Of a stretch of DNA of 64,000 bases, positions 59,343 to 64,000 are shown in pieces. The stretch is taken from NCBI RefSeq assembly GCF_000368625.1, contig NZ_KB849580.1, forward strand, positions 124,001 to 188,000, read 5' to 3'. The stretch is from Acinetobacter schindleri CIP 107287. GTDB taxonomy: Bacteria; Pseudomonadota; Gammaproteobacteria; Pseudomonadales; Moraxellaceae. Below the pieces are notes generated by a model that did no database searches, was not told the origin of the DNA, and was given only the letters and a program-made list of their open reading frames with translations. Every line of letters starts with the position of its first letter. The stretch's first letter is position 1. Both the position numbers and the translations under genes were made by a program.

Positions 59343-60137
59343 ATGGACACCCTTATGAATAACCTGCAATGGCTCGATGAAGTAAAATTTAACGAACAAG
59401 GACTTGTACCTGCCATTGCCCAGCATCATCAAACCGGTCGTGTATTGATGGTGGCGTGGATGAATCGTGAAGCACTGGCGCTGACTGCAGAAAAGAATCA
59501 GGCCGTGTATTTCTCTCGTTCCCGCAATAAGTTATGGCATAAGGGTGAAGAATCAGGTCATTTTCAGACGGTGCATGAAATCCGTCTGGACTGTGATGCT
59601 GACGTGATTGTGCTGCAAATCGAACAGCATGGTGGGATTGCCTGTCATACTGGTCGTGAATCTTGTTTCTATCGCAAACTGACGCCGAATGGCTGGGAAA
59701 TTGTCGATGTACAAATTAAAGATCCTGCAGCGATCTATGGTGAAAAATCTGCAAACCCGCATACCATGGCGATGAATGCATCTAATGCCCAATCAGAACA
59801 GGTTGAGGTCTTGTCTTATCTGGGTCAGATGATGGCTGAACGTAAGCAGGCTGATCCCGATTCATCTTATGTTGCCAAGCTCTATCACAAAGGCTTAAAC
59901 AAAATTCTGGAAAAAGTCGGTGAAGAAAGCTTTGAAACTGTGATTGCTGCCAAAGACTTTAAAGCTGAAGCAACCGAAGACAATAAAAATGACCTGATCT
60001 ATGAGGTGGCAGATCTGTGGTTCCATACTATCGTGATGCTGGGCTATTTCGACCTTGATCCACAACTGGTTTTAAATGAACTGGCACGTCGTCAGGGCTT
60101 ATCTGGTCTGGTTGAAAAAGCCAACCGTTCACACTAA
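59343..60137 (+). CDS. hisIE: Bifunctional phosphoribosyl-AMP cyclohydrolase / phosphoribosyl-ATP diphosphatase
   Basis: HisIE carries out steps two and three of histidine synthesis. The N-terminal HisI domain (about 10-115) has [43 protein letters not shown] and the zinc-binding CHTGRESCF. The C-terminal HisE domain (about 155-260) has [14 protein letters not shown] and [19 protein letters not shown] 59343 is used; ATG 59355 (MNNLQWL) is equally possible and neither has a strong ribosome-binding site. The UvrD-like helicase gene follows after 15 bp. Confidence 0.95.
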   Translation: MDTLMNNLQWLDEVKFNEQGLVPAIAQHHQTGRVLMVAWMNREALALTAEKNQAVYFSRSRNKLWHKGEESGHFQTVHEIRLDCDADVIVLQIEQHGGIACHTGRESCFYRKLTPNGWEIVDVQIKDPAAIYGEKSANPHTMAMNASNAQSEQVEVLSYLGQMMAERKQADPDSSYVAKLYHKGLNKILEKVGEESFETVIAAKDFKAEATEDNKNDLIYEVADLWFHTIVMLGYFDLDPQLVLNELARRQGLSGLVEKANRSH

Positions 60138-60152
60138 GTTTTCAATTTAACT

Positions 60153-61655
60153 GTGTCTGAGCCAATTAAACCGACCGCAACCTATGAGCAGGCCACTGCC
60201 ATTGATAACGCACGTCTGGGCAAATCTTTTAAAGTGATTGCCTATGCCGGCACAGGTAAAACCACAACTTTACAAATGATCAGCGATGCCATGCCGCAGC
60301 GGCGTGGCATGTATCTGGCATTTAACAAATCCATTGCTGCGGAAGCACAAAATAAGTTCCATCGTGGTGTGGACTGCCGGACTTTCCACTCACTGGCCTA
60401 TCGCAGTGTTCCACGTGGAGTCACGGATAAACTGCGCCTGCCCCGTCTCAGTCCAAGCTTCATTGCCAAGGAATATCGCCTTGAGCCGATGACCCTGCGC
60501 CGCATGATGGGTGGCCGTTATGAAAAATATGTCATGATGCCTTCGCGTCTGGCCAGTCTGGTCGCGAATGCGGTCGGTTATTTCTGTTCAACCAGTTCAC
60601 AATACCCTGCTCCACGGCATATTCAGGCACCAAGCTGGTTACATCCGGACGATGTCGAAGCCCTGCAAAAGAAACTCTATCCTGCGGTTGAGCGTCGCTG
60701 GCTGGAATCGATTGATCCGAATCATCAGGCCGGAATCGGACATGATATTTATCTGAAACTCTGGGCATTATCAGAACCGAATATTCCAGCGGATTATGTA
60801 CTTTTTGATGAAGCTCAGGATGCTGACCCCCTGATGTTGGGTATTTTGCTAAAACAGCGCAGCACCCAGGTGATCTATGTCGGGGATGCGCATCAGCAGA
60901 TTTATGCCTGGCGTGGTGCAGTCAATGCCATGCAGCAACTGCCATTACCAGAATCCCGCCTAACTACCTCATTCCGTTTTGGTCCTGAAATTGCCCTGAA
61001 TGCCAATGCAATTTTGGGAGCCTTGAATGAAACCGTGCCCTTACTCGGTAATCCGCATCTGAACTCTAAAGTAGTGAATAAACCACATACCAAAATGCGT
61101 GATGCGATTTTATGCCGTACCAATGCCCGAGCCATGGAACTGCTGCTTGCTGGACTTGTGCGTGGTGAAAAGGTCAGTTTGCAGGCCGATCATGTCAAGC
61201 TGAACCGTTTTGTCGAAGCGGCTGCCATGCTGAAACAGGGCAAACGCGTGGTGGATGTACCTGAACTGGCTTGGTTTAACTCCTGGCATGATGTACATGA
61301 ATATTGCGAGACCAATGAAGGCAGTGACATTAAACCTTTGGTGAAACTGGTTGATGAGCATGGTACTGATCCGCTGAAAACTGCGCTGGCCAAGATCACG
61401 CCAATCGGACAGGCCGACTACATCATCTCCACCGCCCACAAAGCCAAAGGACTGGAATGGGACCGGGTCCATATTGAAGATGACTACCAGTTTAAATTAA
61501 ATGAAAAAGATCACAAGATTAGTGATGAAGAGTTAAGACTGCTTTACGTGGCTTGTACACGTGCTAAAGTAAGCTTAAATATTCACCACATTTATGACCT
61601 GATTCAGCAGCTAAAAATTAAAATGCCTCTATCATTACGGCAGGCAACAGGCTAG
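60153..61655 (+). CDS. UvrD/FBH1-like superfamily 1 helicase
   Basis: A 500-residue SF1 DNA helicase. In order it has the Q-motif YEQATAI (11-17), Walker A AYAGTGKTTT (30-39), motif Ia LAFNKSIAAEA, the TFHSLAYRS segment (77-85), motif II DEAQDAD (219-225), motif III VGDAHQQIYAWRG (243-255), motif IV TSFRFG, motif V TAHKAKGLEWD and motif VI LLYVACTRAK. The AFNKS and TFHSLA segments resemble FBH1-type UvrD helicases rather than Rep/UvrD/RecB. It starts at GTG 60153, 15 bp after hisIE, and the next gene begins 37 bp after it, so the three may form one transcript. Its biological role is not known; it may act in recombination control or defence. Confidence 0.88.
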   Translation: MSEPIKPTATYEQATAIDNARLGKSFKVIAYAGTGKTTTLQMISDAMPQRRGMYLAFNKSIAAEAQNKFHRGVDCRTFHSLAYRSVPRGVTDKLRLPRLSPSFIAKEYRLEPMTLRRMMGGRYEKYVMMPSRLASLVANAVGYFCSTSSQYPAPRHIQAPSWLHPDDVEALQKKLYPAVERRWLESIDPNHQAGIGHDIYLKLWALSEPNIPADYVLFDEAQDADPLMLGILLKQRSTQVIYVGDAHQQIYAWRGAVNAMQQLPLPESRLTTSFRFGPEIALNANAILGALNETVPLLGNPHLNSKVVNKPHTKMRDAILCRTNARAMELLLAGLVRGEKVSLQADHVKLNRFVEAAAMLKQGKRVVDVPELAWFNSWHDVHEYCETNEGSDIKPLVKLVDEHGTDPLKTALAKITPIGQADYIISTAHKAKGLEWDRVHIEDDYQFKLNEKDHKISDEELRLLYVACTRAKVSLNIHHIYDLIQQLKIKMPLSLRQATG

Positions 61656-61692
61656 TACGGCATGGATGTAGGCATCACGATACAGGTGGTCT

Positions 61693-63075
61693 ATGCAAGT
61701 CGAATCCATACAACTCAAACATACCCTGCATTTTTCTGATATCCAGCTTGAATTTAAATATCATAAATTGCCTGTTACCTTAATTCTCGGTGATCAGGGT
61801 TCGGGTAAAACGGCGCTGCTGCGTAGCACCTATCAGGCACTGACCTGGTTCGCTGCGCGCTATCGTGACCTGCGTACTGCCGGTATGGTGATGCTGGATC
61901 AGGACATCATGCAACATCGTCTGCAATCCAAGATCAATATTCAGGTCCGTTTTCCTGAAGAAATTGGCTCTTTTGCAGAAAGTAGCGATCAACAGCAATC
62001 TGCTACCCAGCAGTGCAGCTGGCAGCTTTATAAAACTTTAAATAGTCAGGGTGTGGGACTGAGTAAGGTAGATACATCGCAACTCGAAGCGATGGTCACG
62101 TTGTATCAGAAAGCCCTCGCCAAAGATCCAATGCTGGGCTTACCGCTGATTGCCTATTATCCGTCTGAGCGTTTTGTAAATGAAATCAATCTACTCAGTA
62201 AAAACAATCCGGCGATTTTACAGACGGTGTATGCCTATGAAATTGCAGCTATTCCCTTCACGACTTTTACCCGTTTTTTTGAATGGTTTCGGGAAATCAG
62301 CGACATTGAAAATGCGCAAAGTGCGCAGATTCTAGAGCAGATCCTGAGCCGCGCTTCGCAGCAGGATAAAAAACACAATATGGATGAACTGGTCAAACAT
62401 ATTGAACATGCCCAGATCCAGGTGAATACTCCAAGTTTAAATAGCCTGCGTGAAGCTTTGTCGATCGTTCTGCCTGAAGTCAGCAATCTCTATTTGCAGT
62501 ACCAACCTAAAATGCAGCTGATGGTGAGCTACCAAGGACAAACCCAGACTTTACAGCAATTACCGAATAGCATCCGCAACTGGATTGCCTTAGTCGGAGA
62601 TATTGTGCGTCGCCTATGTCTGCTCAATCCGAAAAGCCTGTTTCCATGCAAGGAAGGCAGTGGCATTCTACTGATTGATGCGATTGATCATCAGCTGGAT
62701 CAGGACATGGCAGCAGTCATTCTGTCTCGTCTGCATCAAGCCTTTCCTGAACTGCAAATCATTGTGACAGCTAACCGTCCTGAGTTACTGGAACAGGCAG
62801 CGGATTTTCAATGTCTGTGTCTTGAAAATAAACAACTCTCCCCAATTCAAGTTGATACAATCCCAGCGCAATTTGATCAACTCTATGCCAATTTAGGCTT
62901 GGGTCAAGAAACACTGAATACTGAGGAAATCGTGCTGCTCGAGCCCGAGCTTGAACAAGTAACACCACTTTCAATCTTGCAACTGATTCAGCAAACATTG
63001 AATGAAGAGCAGCAACAGGAGTTGCTACGTTTACTGAATCAGAATGACCGGAAAATTCCCCAAATTCCGTTTTAA
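61693..63075 (+). CDS. Degenerate AAA/ABC-type ATPase, COG3950-like
   Basis: A 460-residue SMC/ABC-like ATPase, similar in layout to the 'predicted ATP-binding protein involved in virulence' group (COG3950). Walker A GDQGSGKTA (33-41) is intact, and the YYPSERFV and FEWFREISDIENA segments fit the family. Other motifs are damaged. The ABC signature, normally L-S-D-G, reads LPNSIR (290-295). Walker B is LLIDAID (326-332), with Ala330 where the catalytic Glu belongs. The region of the switch His (usually T-H-S-P) reads TANRPELL (359-366). It can probably bind ATP but hydrolyse it poorly. The last 90 residues are an acidic, Gln-rich extension. It follows the helicase gene by 37 bp. Confidence 0.82.
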   Translation: MQVESIQLKHTLHFSDIQLEFKYHKLPVTLILGDQGSGKTALLRSTYQALTWFAARYRDLRTAGMVMLDQDIMQHRLQSKINIQVRFPEEIGSFAESSDQQQSATQQCSWQLYKTLNSQGVGLSKVDTSQLEAMVTLYQKALAKDPMLGLPLIAYYPSERFVNEINLLSKNNPAILQTVYAYEIAAIPFTTFTRFFEWFREISDIENAQSAQILEQILSRASQQDKKHNMDELVKHIEHAQIQVNTPSLNSLREALSIVLPEVSNLYLQYQPKMQLMVSYQGQTQTLQQLPNSIRNWIALVGDIVRRLCLLNPKSLFPCKEGSGILLIDAIDHQLDQDMAAVILSRLHQAFPELQIIVTANRPELLEQAADFQCLCLENKQLSPIQVDTIPAQFDQLYANLGLGQETLNTEEIVLLEPELEQVTPLSILQLIQQTLNEEQQQELLRLLNQNDRKIPQIPF

Positions 63076-63498
63076 GCGAATAAGCTGGCTCTTGAATTAA
63101 CCTGATTTAATTTTTCTGAATGGCTCCTTATCGAAGCAGACCTTCAAGGCTGTCCATTTTTTTCAATAGAATCTTCAAATTTGATCTTTATTTTCAGTTC
63201 AATCTAGTCGATGTGCTCAAGCATGCACCCCATGTTTTTATGGGGTCATCGTATAATTGTTAAGTCGTACACAAAAAGATTGATGTTGTTGTTATCCTGT
63301 AATATGATCGGAATTACTTGCATTTTTCATTGTAAAATCGGAATTTGCTATGGTTTATAAGTTGCGCAATACAACTGTTTTTATTCTTTGAATACGATTT
63401 GGCTTTCAAGATTGAGAAATTTGGGCTGCTCCTTGCATTCCTGTAATCCTTGAAAGATAAAGATTCACCCTAGGTTCATGACGACCTAACTCACGACA
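63076..63498. other. Intergenic region before the Mrp antiporter gene
   Basis: 423 bp, no gene seen. A small hairpin CCCCAT/ATGGGG (about 63228-63245) without a T run is the only structure I noticed. It should contain the promoter of the antiporter operon. Confidence 0.5.
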
Positions 63499-64000
63499 AT
63501 GGATACGAGTGTGCTGCCGATTATTATATTGTTACCGTTAGTATTAGGCACAACCCTTGTCTCGTGGCTGAAAAGATTTTCGCGCGGGGTAACGGCCTTA
63601 GGGGCCATTGGTGTCAGCCTCAGCAGTTTTGCATTATTACTCAGCCAAGCGCCTGCGGTGCTAGATGGCGCAGTCATTAGCGAAAGCTGGTCATGGCTGC
63701 CTCAACTTGGTATTGATTTCAGTTTCCGCCTGGATTCTCTGGGGCTATTATTTGCTCTGCTGATCAGTGGCATCGGCACCCTGATTTTTATTTATGCCTA
63801 CTATTATTTAAGTCCGAAGAACTCGCTCAGCAAACTTTATATCCTGCTGATGCTGTTCATGGCAGCGATGCTCGGCATTTCCTTGTCGAATAACCTGATT
63901 ATTTTATTAATTTTCTGGGAACTGACCAGTATCTCCTCGTTCTTGCTGGTTGGTTACTGGAGCAATTATGAAGTGGCCCAACGTGGCTCACGCATGGCGT
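63499..64000 (+). CDS. mrpA: Mrp-type Na+/H+ antiporter subunit A, N-terminal part
   Basis: An ATG at 63499 opens a frame that runs off the window; 167 codons are visible. They encode a polytopic membrane protein of the NuoL/MrpA family: an N-terminal helix (VLPIIILLPLVLGTTLVSWL), FSFRLDSLGLLFALLISGIG, FIYAYYYLSP and the LIIFWELTSISSFLLVGYW-type segment with the conserved Glu of MrpA. In Acinetobacter the subunit A gene heads an mrp/mnh operon for monovalent cation/proton exchange. A proton-translocating NuoL is less likely because the expected neighbours are absent. Confidence 0.85.
   Translation, partial: MDTSVLPIIILLPLVLGTTLVSWLKRFSRGVTALGAIGVSLSSFALLLSQAPAVLDGAVISESWSWLPQLGIDFSFRLDSLGLLFALLISGIGTLIFIYAYYYLSPKNSLSKLYILLMLFMAAMLGISLSNNLIILLIFWELTSISSFLLVGYWSNYEVAQRGSRMA

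Noticed and set aside
60153-63075. Gabija-type (GajA/GajB) defence system
   Set aside because: The gene pair is ATPase plus UvrD-like helicase, but the ATPase shows no TOPRIM nuclease domain, the order is reversed and the helicase P-loop region looks FBH1-like rather than GajB-like.

Overview
The window is a stretch of Acinetobacter chromosome, probably not from the baumannii group. This rests on recognisable Acinetobacter protein sequences (Acr1 acyl-CoA reductase, HisIE, TTG-started AroK, SpoT with a ruined synthetase domain), on Acinetobacter gene orders (fimU-pilV-pilW-pilX-pilY1-pilE next to rpsP-rimM-trmD-rplS; pilMNOPQ-aroK-aroB-SPOR-gltB-gltD; a dcw cluster without mraZ), and on moderately AT-rich DNA. 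Almost all of it is core genome. I see no prophage, transposase, integrase or CRISPR array.

Layout. 1-1006: wreck of a secreted lipase gene. 1069-3241: rpsP-rimM-trmD-rplS. 3380-10754: type IV pilus minor pilin and tip adhesin operon. 10918-18549: ispH, then gmk, rpoZ, spoT and ridA, then the iron pair bfd/bfr, then a PglL-type O-oligosaccharyltransferase. 18627-21051: an AT-rich patch with an unknown gene, a broken pilin accessory gene (tfpZ), a possible gene remnant and a ComP/PilA-like pilin. 21263-23481: lemA and two TPM-domain genes. 23667-29642: glutamate synthase. 30099-37732: SPOR protein, aroB, aroK and pilQPONM. 37902-40430: PBP1a. 40502-48500: RlmA-like methyltransferase and the dcw cluster (mraY, murF, murE, ftsI, ftsL, rsmH). 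48691-50966: two paralogous sulfate-binding proteins. 51355-56360: small secreted protein, gltX, tRNA-Ala and tRNA-Glu, a zinc-ribbon membrane protein, a Sel1 protein and ettA. 56678-63075: metY, acr1, hisIE, a UvrD-like helicase and a degenerate AAA/ABC ATPase. 63499-64000: start of an Mrp-type antiporter gene.

How the genes work together. Three loci build and decorate type IV pili, used for twitching and DNA uptake: the minor pilin/PilY1 tip operon, the PilM-Q alignment and secretin operon, and the pilin with its glycosyltransferase. Peptidoglycan synthesis is represented by the dcw genes and PBP1a. Nitrogen and amino-acid metabolism is represented by gltBD, aroKB, metY and hisIE.

Most notable points: a bacterioferritin that keeps its haem-binding Met52 but has lost four of six ferroxidase ligands; a Fur-box-like operator inside the bfd promoter; a SpoT with an inactive synthetase domain; two pseudogenes (lipase, tfpZ) sharing the same lesion types; and a helicase/ATPase pair in which the ATPase has lost its signature motif, catalytic Glu and switch His. 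I did not find a clearly new multi-gene system. The helicase/ATPase pair is the closest candidate.
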